Assembly: GCA_018982785.1 (NCBI GenBank) | Contig: JAHHEN010000007.1 | Location: forward strand, 186,001-250,000 | DNA length: 64,000 nucleotides | Origin: Enterococcus innesii | Lineage (GTDB): Bacteria > Bacillota > Bacilli > Lactobacillales > Enterococcaceae | Direction: 5' to 3' | Shown: piece by piece, positions 9,264 through 18,700 of the stretch | Layout: each line of letters begins with the position of its first letter | How positions within the stretch are numbered: the first letter of the stretch is position 1 | Notes under the pieces: generated by a model | Seen by the model: the letters and a program-made list of their open reading frames with translations, nothing else | Database searches by the model: none | What the model was told of the DNA's origin: nothing | Made by a program: the position numbers and the translations under genes

Positions 9264-9360
9264 ATAGTCGATGGTTGCTAGATTGCTTATTGCTGTATAC
9301 AATTAAATCTGTATTCAACTAGCATCTATCAACCATCTCTCTTGAAAGGAATTGATAGGT

Positions 9361-10406
9361 ATGCCTAGTATTGTGAAAAGAGGAAAAAATTTAGAGCGCA
9401 AATTTCGCTTTATAAACACGGCCAGCATAAAAAGCTGACTAAAACGTTTGATTCAAAGAAAGAAGCCAAGCGTTGGGCTTTAGAAAATGAATTAGAGAAG
9501 GGAAATGGGAAACAATTATCTGAGCGTACAACTACGTTTGCAGATTTCTTTGAAAATTGGATGTATGTTATTAAGAAAAATGATGTAAAAGAGACTACTT
9601 TCCAAAACTATCAGCGGACATCAAAGATTGTAAAGAAACTGTTTGGAGATATTCAGCTAAAGGATTTGAATGATATTGTTGTCCAAAGAAAAATTGATGA
9701 ATATGCAAAGACCCACTCTCGTAAAACTGCTCACGAAGTATTATTGAAAATCAAAACCGCCTTACGTGATGCTTATGCTCGTGGTTATCTCGCTACAGAT
9801 TTTGCTAGTTTGGTTAAAACACGGGGGAAAGTTCTAGAAGAGCGCAACCGAGCCTTGTCTATTACAGAATTAAAAAAGCTACGGACTTATGTCATTTATC
9901 ATACAGATAATGAATTTAACGTACTTGTGCTGCTAGCTTTAGAAACCGGGATGCGTCGTGGAGAGCTTTTTGGTATCCGACCTGAGAATGTTTTCAAATA
10001 TGGCATTGAGGTTCGGCGATCTATAAGCCCTACTTCTGAAGATACTTCATTAAAAACAAAAAATTCTAAGCGAGACGTCTCCATCAACAAGGAGGTCTAT
10101 GAGATTTTACAGACTATCCCAATTAAAGAGAACGGCTACTATTTCGATCCTAACGGCTTTAATCAATCCGCTAGACTAGCACAACTGCTAAAGAAGCTAG
10201 ATATACCAAAAACAACTTTCCATGGACTAAGGGATACTCACGCTTCATTTCTTTTCTCACAAGATATTGATATCGCCTATGTCTCAAAACGCTTAGGTCA
10301 CATCAATATCCAAACAACACAAAACTACTATCTTGAATTGATGCCAGAAAAAAAGCACCAGCAAGATGCTGATGCTTTAAACTTATTAAATTCTTTGTCG
10401 AGTTGA
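9361..10406 (+). CDS. int: Tyrosine recombinase integrase (one frameshift near the start)
   Basis: The start is ATG at 9361 (MPSIVKRGK). The frame breaks at the A run 9384-9389. One added A gives a 348-aa protein continuing KKFRAQISLYKHGQHKKLT, a standard arm-binding AP2-like N-terminal domain. A SAM-like core-binding domain spans residues ~65-165. The catalytic domain shows the first arginine in LETGMRRGELFGI, the HxxR box HGLRDTH, and GHINIQTTQNYY with the second histidine and tyrosine nucleophile. The gene ends 57 bases before the rpsI stop codon. It is Tn916/ICE-like in order and length and is predicted to integrate the element at the rpsI 3' end. Confidence 0.9.
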
Positions 10407-10407
10407 T

Positions 10408-10425
10408 TTGAACCAACTTGAACCA
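10408..10425 (+). repeat. Right copy of TTGAACCA tandem pair, candidate integrase arm site
   Basis: TTGAACCA is at 10408-10415 and 10418-10425, starting 2 bases after the int stop codon and 38 bases from rpsI. It mirrors the pair at 120-137 in sequence, spacing and orientation. This supports a role in integrase binding beside the attachment core, which probably lies in the last codons of rpsI. Confidence 0.5.
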
Positions 10426-10462
10426 AAAATCTCTTGTAAACGTTGATACAATAAGGAATTGA

Positions 10463-10855
10463 TTAACGTTTTGAGAACTGTGAAGCTTTACGAGCTTTCT
10501 TAAGACCTGGTTTTTTACGTTCAACCATACGTGCGTCACGAGTAAGTAAGCCAGCACGTTTAAGAGCTAAACGGAAATCAGGATCAACTTGTAACAATGC
10601 GCGTGCGATACCGTGACGGATTGCACCTGATTGTCCAGCGTATCCACCACCATTTACGTTTACAAAAACATCGTATGAACCTTTAGTTTCTGTAACGCCG
10701 AATGGTTGGTTGATTACTTCACGCAAGTCTGCGTGTGGGATGTATTCTTCAACATCTTTTTTGTTAACAGTAATTTTACCAGTACCTGGTACTAAACGTA
10801 CGCGGGCTACTGCATTTTTACGACGGCCAGTGCCGATATATTGAGCTTGTGCCAA
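10463..10855 (-). CDS. rpsI: 30S ribosomal protein S9
   Basis: This is a 130-aa protein of normal length. It begins [20 protein letters not shown] and ends with the conserved [10 protein letters not shown] tail, whose C-terminal arginine reaches the ribosomal P site. It is translated 15 bases after rplM in the usual rplM-rpsI operon, with a good Shine-Dalgarno (GGAGGGAA) in the gap. The integrated element lies directly behind its stop codon. The coding sequence is intact, as expected when an element recombines within the 3' end and restores it. The native downstream terminator has been displaced. Confidence 0.98.
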   Translation of the reverse strand: MAQAQYIGTGRRKNAVARVRLVPGTGKITVNKKDVEEYIPHADLREVINQPFGVTETKGSYDVFVNVNGGGYAGQSGAIRHGIARALLQVDPDFRLALKRAGLLTRDARMVERKKPGLKKARKASQFSKR

Positions 10856-10870
10856 TGAAATTCCCTCCTA

Positions 10871-11314
10871 TTAGATTAAGTTTGTGATGTCCAATACTTC
10901 TGGTTGTTGTGCAGCATGTGGGTGTTCAGCGCCAGCATAAACATGAAGTTTCATTCCTTGTTTACGGCCTAAAGTGTTTTTAGGAAGCATGCCTTTTACA
11001 GAAGTTTCGATCAAACGACGAGAATTTTTAGCACGTAATTCTCCAGCAGAGACTGATTTCAATCCTCCTGGGAAGTTTGAGTGACGGTAATAAATTTTAT
11101 CGCTTGCTTTGTTACCTGTTAATTTGATTTTTTCTGCATTAATGACGATTACGAAATCGCCTGTATCCACATGAGGTGTGAATGTTGGTTTATTTTTACC
11201 ACGTAAGACAGATGCTACTACTGCTGAAAGACGACCCATAGGAACATCTGTTGCATCTACTACGTACCATTTACGTTCTACTTCGCCTGGTTTGGCCATA
11301 TATGTTGTACGCAC
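10871..11314 (-). CDS. rplM: 50S ribosomal protein L13
   Basis: The likely start is GTG at 11314 ([21 protein letters not shown]), placed by GGAGG seven bases upstream and by the usual 147-aa length. Longer upstream-extended readings would add 27 non-conserved residues. The conserved [22 protein letters not shown] and [12 protein letters not shown] segments are present. L13 is an early 50S assembly protein. It is the first gene of the rplM-rpsI operon. Confidence 0.95.
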   Translation of the reverse strand: MRTTYMAKPGEVERKWYVVDATDVPMGRLSAVVASVLRGKNKPTFTPHVDTGDFVIVINAEKIKLTGNKASDKIYYRHSNFPGGLKSVSAGELRAKNSRRLIETSVKGMLPKNTLGRKQGMKLHVYAGAEHPHAAQQPEVLDITNLI

Positions 11315-11400
11315 AATTTTTTCCTCCAATTCAATTTCACGAATGTTTGACATACACTTGAGTTTCCGGGGCTCTTGTGGGGCAAACAATACCATATAAC

Positions 11401-11429
11401 ATAATACCTTCTATAAAGCCTAATGTCAA
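11401..11429 (-). promoter_or_regulatory. rplM-rpsI promoter
   Basis: On the minus strand TTGACA (11424-11429) is followed after 17 bases by TATTAT (11401-11406). Transcription would start near 11393, giving a leader of about 80 bases before the GTG start. The leader contains GC-rich blocks (GCCCC near 11378, CCCCGG near 11368). They could form an L13-type autoregulatory structure, but I could not fold one convincingly. Confidence 0.7.
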
Positions 11430-11680
11430 CGTAATTCCGCCTCTTTTTGAAAATTTTCTCCATTCGTTTTCTGCCATTTTCTCTGAAAAACGAAACTTGT
11501 TGTTGCAGGTTTCTAAAACTGAATACCATAATGAATATTATGTATAAACTTTCATTAGCAAAGTGAGCATCCACTTCTTTTCCTTAACCATCGATAATAG
11601 TATAAAAACCTGATAATGACCACTTTTATGTATAAATATTTAATTTTACCCTTGATTTATTATTTTTATTCTGATAAGAT
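11430..11680 (+). promoter_or_regulatory. argG promoter region with ARG-box-like sites
   Basis: The 409-base divergent gap between rplM and argG holds TTGATT (11652-11657), 17 bases, then TAAGAT (11675-11680) as the argG promoter. Upstream lie AT-rich ARG-box-like stretches, ATGAATATTATGTATAAA at 11531-11548 and TATGTATAAATATTTAAT at 11627-11644. They resemble the ArgR/AhrC operator pattern. Arginine repression is therefore likely but inferred. Confidence 0.5.
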
Positions 11681-11723
11681 AGCTTCAATCACTTGAAAAC
11701 ACGCGGAAAAGGAGTTAATAAGT

Positions 11724-12938
11724 ATGAAAGAAAAAGTAATATTGGCCTATTCTGGAGGATTAGATACCTCCGTTTCAATTAAATGGTTAACGGACCAAGG
11801 ATATGATGTGGTGGCTTGCTGCCTAGACATCGGTGAAGGTCGCGACACCCAATCCATTAAAGACAAAGCTTTGGCAGTTGGCGCGATTGAATCTTATGCC
11901 ATCGATGCCCGCGAAGAATTCGCCCAAGATTTTGCTTTGATCGCTTTACAAGGCAATACTTTTTATGAAAATTCATATCCTCTTGTTTCCGCTTTGTCTC
12001 GTCCATTGATCGCCAAGAAATTGGTGGAGTTGGCATTAGCGACTGGCGCAACGACCGTCGCCCACGGCTGTACCGGTAAAGGCAACGACCAAGTTCGGTT
12101 TGAAGTGGCGATTGCCGCTTTAGCGCCTCACTTGAAAGTGATCGCACCGGTTCGGGAATGGAAATGGTCCCGAGAAGAAGAGATTGCCTATGCGGCTGAA
12201 AAAGGAGTGCCGATTCCCGCTGATTTGGACAATCCGTATTCCATCGATCAAAACTTGTGGGGACGTGCCTGTGAGTGTGGCGTCTTAGAAGATCCTTGGG
12301 CAACGCCGCCAAAAGGGGCCTACGCCATCACGCAAGAATTAGAAGATACTCCTGACGTACCAACGATCGTTGAGATCACCTTTGATCAAGGGGTACCGAC
12401 CGCCATTGATGGTGAGACGATGAATCTAGCAGAATTGATCATGAAACTAAACCGGGTGGCTGGCGAACATGGCGTTGGTCGGATCGACCATATCGAAAAT
12501 CGTTTAGTGGGAATCAAATCACGGGAAGTTTATGAATGTCCAGGAGCGATCGCTTTGATGACGGCTCATAAAGAATTGGAAGATTTGGTCTTTGTCCGGG
12601 AATTGGCGCATTTCAAACCAATCATCGAGCAGCAATTAGCGCAAGTCATCTATGATGGTCTTTGGTTCAATCCATTGACGGAAGCCTTGATTACCTTCCT
12701 GAAAAGCACGCAAGTCTATGTCAACGGGATCGTGCGTTTGAAATTGTTCAAAGGCAATGTCATTTGTGAAGGACGGAAATCTGAAAACAGCTTGTACGAT
12801 GAAAACTTAGCAACGTATACTTCTGCAGATACCTTTGATCAGCATGCAGCCATCGGCTTCATCAAATTATGGGGACTGCCAAGCAAAGTGCACGCTGAGA
12901 TCCAAGCACAACAGCAACTAACAGAAACATTGATTTAA
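11724..12938 (+). CDS. argG: Argininosuccinate synthase
   Basis: This 404-aa enzyme joins citrulline and aspartate with ATP to argininosuccinate in the cytoplasmic arginine pathway. The ATP pyrophosphatase loop [15 protein letters not shown] is at residues ~8-22. Conserved [13 protein letters not shown] and [10 protein letters not shown] segments follow. The start is placed by AAAGGAG and the length is normal. It is followed by argH after a 54-base gap containing a terminator-like hairpin, as in the argGH operon of many Firmicutes. Confidence 0.97.
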   Translation: MKEKVILAYSGGLDTSVSIKWLTDQGYDVVACCLDIGEGRDTQSIKDKALAVGAIESYAIDAREEFAQDFALIALQGNTFYENSYPLVSALSRPLIAKKLVELALATGATTVAHGCTGKGNDQVRFEVAIAALAPHLKVIAPVREWKWSREEEIAYAAEKGVPIPADLDNPYSIDQNLWGRACECGVLEDPWATPPKGAYAITQELEDTPDVPTIVEITFDQGVPTAIDGETMNLAELIMKLNRVAGEHGVGRIDHIENRLVGIKSREVYECPGAIALMTAHKELEDLVFVRELAHFKPIIEQQLAQVIYDGLWFNPLTEALITFLKSTQVYVNGIVRLKLFKGNVICEGRKSENSLYDENLATYTSADTFDQHAAIGFIKLWGLPSKVHAEIQAQQQLTETLI

Positions 12939-12944
12939 GTATGC

Positions 12945-12981
12945 ACGGCTGAAGCTGCCGCTTCAGCCGTAATCTTTTTTT
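12945..12981 (+). terminator. Hairpin with T tract between argG and argH
   Basis: ACGGCTGAAGC (12945-12955) pairs perfectly with GCTTCAGCCGT (12960-12970) around a 4-base loop, followed by seven T (12975-12981). It looks like a full intrinsic terminator inside the operon and could reduce argH relative to argG. Confidence 0.8.
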
Positions 12982-12992
12982 GAGGTGAGAAT

Positions 12993-14370
12993 ATGGCAAA
13001 ATTATGGGGCGGACGTTTCGATGGGAAAAACGAAGCATGGATCGATGCTTTTGGGGCTTCCATCACGTTTGATCAAAAGTTAGCAACAAGACATTCTTGG
13101 CAGTTTGGCCCATGTCAAAATGCTGGTCCATACGGGCATCATCAGTCAACCCGATGGCGAAGCGATCATTGGCGGCTTGACCACGATTCAGCAGCAATTA
13201 GCCGCTGGCGAATTGACCTTCACGATTGAAAATGAGGACATCCATTTAAACATCGAGACATTCTTGCATGAATTGATTGGACCAGTGGCAGGCAAATTGC
13301 ATACTGCCCGTAGTCGTAATGACCAAGTGGCGACCGATATGCATTTGTATTTGAAAGAAGTCGTGCAAGACATGATCACTTTGATCGCTGAGTTGCGAGA
13401 AGCGCTGGTTTTACAAGCCGAAGCCAACATCTATACCATCATGCCCGGTTATACCCATCTGCAGCATGCACAGCCGATTTCTTTTGCCCATCACCTCTTA
13501 GCCTATTACAGTATGCTGACGCGTGACCAAGAGCGTTTCAGTGAGAGTTTGAGCCGCATCGATGTGATGCCTTTAGGCAGTGCCGCTTTGGCAGGCACCA
13601 CCTTCCCCATCGATCGCGCCTTCACCGCTCAAGAGTTAGGATTCAGCAATATTTACAGCAACAGCCTAGATGCGGTCAGCGATCGTGATTTTATCTTGGA
13701 ATTTTTAAGCAACGCCTCTTTATTGATGATGCATCTGTCTCGTTTTTGTGAAGAGCTGATTCTTTGGTGCAGCCACGAGTACCAATTTGTGGAGCTGACC
13801 GATACCTTCTCCACCGGCAGTTCCATCATGCCTCAAAAGAAAAACCCTGACATGGCGGAGCTGATCCGTGGAAAAACAGGACGTGTCTATGGGAACCTCT
13901 TTGGTCTTTTGACGGTCATGAAGGGCTTGCCGCTGGCGTACAACAAAGATTTCCAAGAAGACAAAGAAGGCATGTTTGACAGTGCCGAAACCATCACGAA
14001 AAGCTTGCAGATCATGACGGGCATGATCGCAACGATGAAGGTCAATCAAGCACGGATGCAAGAATCCACTGAAAAGGATTTTTCCAACGCAACAGAATTA
14101 GCGGATTACTTAGCTGGCAAAGGCGTGCCTTTCAGACAAGCCCATGAGATCGTCGGCAAGCTCGTCAGTGAGTGTTTGAGCAAAGGCATCTATCTGCAAG
14201 ATGTTTCCTTGGAAGACTACCAAGCGATCCATCCTGCTATCGACAGCGATATTTTTGAAAAACTTGATTCCTATACCGCCGTCAAAAATCGTCATTCGTA
14301 TGGCGGCACCGGTTTTGATCAAGTGGCACAGCAAATTGAAGCCGCCAAAGCATTATTGGCGGGCAAGTAA
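12993..14370 (+). CDS. argH: Argininosuccinate lyase (one frameshift)
   Basis: Residues 1-30 read [20 protein letters not shown], the canonical ArgH start. The frame then breaks near 13083-13090. The other frame continues [12 protein letters not shown], the conserved next segment. Comparison with the family spacing (QKxAxxDxxGSLAHV) suggests two lost bases, giving 459 aa. The rest is intact, with [12 protein letters not shown], the HLQHAQP catalytic region and the signature [11 protein letters not shown] near residue 280. The enzyme splits argininosuccinate into arginine and fumarate. This break is not in a homopolymer, so it is less certain to be a base-calling slip than the others. Confidence 0.93.
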
Positions 14371-14407
14371 AAAAACCAGCGAAGAAAATTCTTCGCTGGT
14401 TTTTTGT
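14371..14407. terminator. Bidirectional terminator between argH and dps
   Basis: CCAGCGAAGAA (14376-14386) pairs with TTCTTCGCTGG with a very short loop. It is flanked by an A run on the left and a T run on the right, so it can terminate both the rightward argH and the leftward dps transcripts. Confidence 0.9.
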
Positions 14408-14410
14408 TGA

Positions 14411-14899
14411 TTAATGACGTACGCGAGATTTCGCTGGATCGATCAATGGCGCTTCGCCTAAGTGCGCTTGGATCATCCAAATACGTTTTTCGATGGCTGT
14501 TTTGAAGCCGATGAAGATATCTTGGGTTGGATCGTCGCCTTCTTCACCAGATACTTCGATCCCTTTTTGGTATAAGTCCGCTAAATAACGGTAGCCTTCC
14601 ACCAATGTAGCTAAGCGTTCTGGAATCGTGCGGTCCCAGTTGCCGACTTCATCAGGGATTTGAGTGTGTTCTGCCATTTCACGCAAAGTTGAATATGGTG
14701 AACCGTCTAATGTAATCAAGCGTTCAGAAACTTCATCCAATTGCTCATTTAAATCATCCATGAATTCGTCCATCATTGGATGCAATGTCAAAAAGCCAGG
14801 TCCACGCATGTACCAGTGTGTTTGGTGAACGACCATAGCCATTTGGCTTAAATCAGCAACAAGTTGGTTTAATACTTCTTTTGTTTGTTCAAATTTCAT
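14411..14899 (-). CDS. dps: Dps/ferritin-like DNA-protection protein
   Basis: This is a 162-aa ferritin-fold protein. The ferroxidase ligands lie in HQTHWYMRGPGF (residues ~25-36) and MMDEFMDDLNEQLDEVSERLITL (~42-64), the Dps inter-subunit site pattern. Dps dodecamers oxidise ferrous iron with hydrogen peroxide and protect DNA from oxidative damage. It is a single-gene unit with GAGGAGG upstream and the shared terminator downstream. The AT-rich upstream region could hold a PerR site, but I see no clear box. Confidence 0.93.
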   Translation of the reverse strand: MKFEQTKEVLNQLVADLSQMAMVVHQTHWYMRGPGFLTLHPMMDEFMDDLNEQLDEVSERLITLDGSPYSTLREMAEHTQIPDEVGNWDRTIPERLATLVEGYRYLADLYQKGIEVSGEEGDDPTQDIFIGFKTAIEKRIWMIQAHLGEAPLIDPAKSRVRH

Positions 14900-15024
14900 A
14901 ACGATTCCTCCTCTAAATTATCTATTTTAAGGATAATACGAAACAAATAAAAAGTACAACAAAATCATCTATTTGAGAAAATTTCTCACTCTCTTACGTA
15001 TTTCTTTATGAGGGGGTACGAAAA

Positions 15025-15694
15025 ATGACGATTTTCGTGTTTTTTTTAGGCGCTTTACTCGGCTTCTTTTGGCTTTTGCTCTTACAAACCCTGTTTTGGA
15101 ATCTACCAAAAAGTGATTCTCGTTCTCACTACCAGAAAGTGAACAAAGTTTCGGATAACCATTGGTTTTTTCTCCTTCCTACAAAACGGCTTTTACCCCT
15201 GCTTTATTGGACCATCGTCTGCTTGTGCTATGGCGGACTTTGCGTGGTTGCCTTTCATGATTCAGAAAGCTTCCTGGCTTTTGTCTGGCTGACCAGTGCC
15301 TTTTTACTCAGCTTGACCGACTTGATAGACTATAGCGTCTACCCGCAACTGCTGTACCCCGCCCACCTACTGCTAGCGCTGGCACAGCTTAGAAGCGGCG
15401 CTTCTTTTCAATGGCTGTCTTTAGGCTTGCTGGTTCCACTGGTCTTTTTTGTCTGGCAGGAAAAAATGGGCGGCGGCGATCTCTTAGTGCTGGCAGGCTG
15501 GAGCATTTGGCTAACGCCGTTGACACTTTTGGCCCTCTTACTAGTAGCCAGCAGTCTCGGGCTTCTCGCTTTTTTAGCTATCAAAGCATCTGGAAGAAAC
15601 GATTGGCGCAGTTGCCCTTCGTCCCCTTCTTGAGTCTGGGTTTGCTGATTGTTCGTTTTCTAGCGTTTCATACTTTTGACGTTTTTTTCTTTGA
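15025..15694 (+). CDS. comC: Prepilin peptidase, ComC/PilD type (two probable frameshifts at the 3' end)
   Basis: This polytopic membrane protein has the two aspartate motifs of A24 leader peptidases: SLTDLIDYSVYP (residues ~96-107) and EKMGGGDLLVLAG (~150-162, the GxGD motif). It lacks the cysteine-rich N-terminal methylase insert, as do ComC proteins of competent lactobacilli and streptococci. Hydrophobic segments run throughout. Frame is lost near the AAA at 15583-15585. The other frame continues with a family-like end, KRLAQLPFVPFLSLGLLI. A further single T in the run 15682-15688 would end the protein at 15694 (223 aa), just before the terminator. It would process competence pseudopilins, none of which is in the window. 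Confidence 0.8.
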
Positions 15695-15716
15695 AGTGAA
15701 GAAAAACAAGGCAGGA

Positions 15717-15752
15717 AAAAGCGGGACAAGTTGGACTCATCCCGCTTTCTCT
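15717..15752. terminator. Bidirectional terminator between comC and the adhesin gene
   Basis: AAAGCGGGA (15718-15726) pairs with TCCCGCTTT (15740-15748) around a 13-base loop. The A run before it serves as the T tract for the leftward adhesin gene; TCTTT follows on the plus strand. Confidence 0.75.
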
Positions 15753-15775
15753 TTCTGCTCTGTTGCTTCCCCAGC

Positions 15776-18700
15776 CTATGATAACGGCGTCCGTTTTTTG
15801 CGCTCAAGGTAGATGCCTACTGCGATCACTACTAACAACAGTCCCAAGACGACCCAACCAGCGGTCGTGGTGTCATTGGTTTTCGGTAAGTTGTCAGTTC
15901 CCGGCTTCGTTGTTTTGCCTTCTTTGACACGGTTGTTGAATACCATGTCTGCCGTTTGCTCCGCTTCAGCCACTAATTTTCCTGCTTGCTCTTTGACGGT
16001 GACCGTTACTTGATAGGTGGTTTCATCATAGATGATCGTTGCATCGTTGCCAGCTTTTTCACGAATCGTGTAACGATGTTCCCCAGCATCGTCATACGTC
16101 AATGCATCAAAAGTAATCGTTCCATTTGCATCATTGCGTTGGGTTTGCAGAACCTTTCCAGCTTCATCCACTAATTCAAATGCGAATTCGTTGGCTTGCA
16201 AATCTCTACCCGTCAAGACTTTCTTAGCACTTAGTACGACACTGCCAGCTTGTGGGTGGTAGCTGTTTTCAAAGACTTGACTGCCTTCGTATTCGGCAAC
16301 TGCGGTCAACTGTCCGGCTTCATCAGTGACGGTCACAACTACCGCTAGCTCTTTCGTATCGTACGTGATGGTGCCATCAGTTCCTGTTTTCTCACGAATG
16401 GTGTAGTGGTACTCACCTGTTTCATCATAGGCGAGAGCGTCAAAGTAGATCTTGCCCGTGGCGTCGTTGGCTTTTGTTTGAAGTACATTGCCTTCTTCAT
16501 CGACTAGTTCAAAGTCGAATTCATTTGCTTGTAGTGTACGACCAGTTAAGGTTTTCTCGGCACTTAGAACGACACTGCCAGCTTGTGGTTGGTAGCTGTT
16601 TTCAAAGACTTGACTGCCTTCGTATTCCGCCACTGCGGTCAACTGTCCGTCTTCATCAGTGACAGTAACGACTACTGCCAGTTCTTTCGCATCGTACGTG
16701 ATGGTGCCATCAGTTCCTGTTTTCTCACGAATGGTGTAGTGGTACTCACCTGTTTCATCATAGGCGAGAGCGTCAAAGTAGATCTTGCCCGTTGCATCAT
16801 TGGCTTTTGTTTGAAGAACAGTTCCGTCTTCATCGACTAGTTCAAAATCGAATTCATTTGCTTGTAAGGTACGACCAGTTAAGACTTTCTCAGCATTCAG
16901 CACCACTCCGCCGGCTTTTGGCGTATAGTCGTTTTCAAAGACTTGGTTACCTTCATATTCGGCAACTGCGGTCAACTGTCCAGCTTCATCCGTCACAGTA
17001 ACGACTACCGCAAGTTCTTTCGTATCGTAAGTGATGGTGCCATCGTTTCCTGCTTGCTCACGGATGGTGTAGTGGTACTCGCCTGCCTTGTCATATGCAA
17101 GAGCATCGAAGGTAATTTGTCCGGTTGCATCATTGGCTTTTGTTTGAAGAATGTTACCTTCTTCATCTACCAGTTCAAATATAAATTCGTCAGCTTGCAA
17201 CGTGCGGCCTGTCAACACTTTCTCGGCACTCAGTACGACACTACCAGCTTTTGGTGTATAGTCGTTTTCAAAGATCGCATTGCCATCATACGTTGCTTTT
17301 GCCACTAGTTGCCCGTCTTCATCGGTTACTTTCACGACAACACCAATTTCTTTCGTGTCATAGGTAATGGTACTATCTGCGCCAGCTTTTTCCCGAATCG
17401 TATAACGGTATTCGCCGACTTCGCCATATGTCAATTCATCGAAATAGATTTGACCATTTACGTCATTGGTTTTCGTCTGTAACACGTTGCCTGCTTCACC
17501 GACTAGCTCAAAGGCAAACTCGTTGGCTGCTAGTGTGCGGCCTGTCAACACTTTCTCTACATTCAAGACCACACCGCCAGCTTTGCGTATAGTCGTTTTC
17601 AAAGACTTGGTTGCCTTCATACTCCGCCACTGCGGTCAACTGTCCGTCTTCATCGGTGACGGTCACGACTACCGCTAGTTCTTTCGTATCGTAAGTGATG
17701 GTACCGTCAGTTCCTGTCTTCTCACGAATGGTGTAGTGATACTCACCTGTTTCCTCGTAAGGGAGCGCGTCAAAGTAGATCTTGCCAGTGGCGTCATTGG
17801 CTTTTGTTTGAAGTACAGTTCCATCTTCATCGACTAGTTCAAAATCGAATTCATTTGCTTGTAAAGTACGACCGGTTAAGACTTTCTCGGCACTTAGTAC
17901 GACACTACCGGCTTTTGGCGTATAGTCGTTTTCAAAGACTTGGTTGCCTTCGTATTCGGCAACTGCCACAAGCTGTCCATCTTCATCGGTGACGGTTACA
18001 ACTACCGCCAGTTCTTTTGCATCGTAAGTGATGGTGCCGTCAGTTCCTGCTTTCTCACGGATGGTATAGCGGTATTCACCTGCTTTATCATAAGGAAGAG
18101 CGTCAAAGTAAATCTTGCCAGTTGCATCATTGGCTTTTGTTTGAAGTACAGTTCCTGCTTCATTGACTAACTCGAAGTCAAATTCTTCTGCTTTCAAATC
18201 ACGACCAATCAGTACTTTCTCAGCACTCAAAACGACACTACCGGCTTTTGGCGTATAGTCATTTTCAAAGACTTGATTGCCTTCATAGACTGCTTTCGCA
18301 ATCAACTGGCTGTCTTCTTCCGTGACGGTCACAGTTACCTTTAGTTCCTTGTCAGTATAGGTGATGGTTGGATCGTTGCCGGCTTTTTCCCGAATCGTAT
18401 AGTGGTACTCGCCAGGCTCGTTGTAAGTGATGGCGTCAAAGGTAACTTGACCGTTACCGTCATTGGTTTGCGTTAAAATCACAGAGCCAGCTTCATCCAC
18501 CAGGTGGAAAGTAAATTCGCCGTCTTTCAACTCGCGTCCATCAAGCATTTTCTGAACATTCAAGGCAAGGGTTGTTTCTTTGATTTCTCGCTTATTGGCT
18601 AGTTCAAAAACATAATTGACTTGCTCATCAGAAATAGTGAAGGTGTACTGAGTCGCATCTCGTTCATATCCTTCTGGTGCGGTGATTTCTTGGATCATGT

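Larger units (their letters stand above)
1..10462. mobile_element. Integrated mobilizable element next to rpsI (left end not seen)
   Basis: The stretch carries an integrase whose end lies 57 bases from the rpsI stop codon, an excisionase-like gene, a Rep_trans/MOBT-type initiator, a repressor, a candidate oriT and accessory genes. It is markedly more AT-rich than the argG, rpoB or clpC regions. The 3' end of rpsI is, to my knowledge, a recurring attachment site for integrative elements in Firmicutes, and the integrase faces it. No type IV secretion, coupling or VirB4-like gene lies in the window, so the visible part is compatible with an integrative mobilizable element or with the right end of a larger ICE. 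No duplicated rpsI 3' end is visible near position 1, so the left boundary is undefined. Confidence 0.75.

Noticed and set aside
11315-11399. N-terminal extension of L13
   Set aside because: Residues before the GTG at 11314 are not conserved in L13, and a good Shine-Dalgarno stands directly before that GTG.
14900-15024. PerR box upstream of dps
   Set aside because: The AT-rich sequence has only partial resemblance to the consensus; not enough to call a site.
15915-18560. CRISPR-like regular repeats
   Set aside because: The repeat unit is ~290 bases and coding, with no spacers; it is a protein domain repeat.
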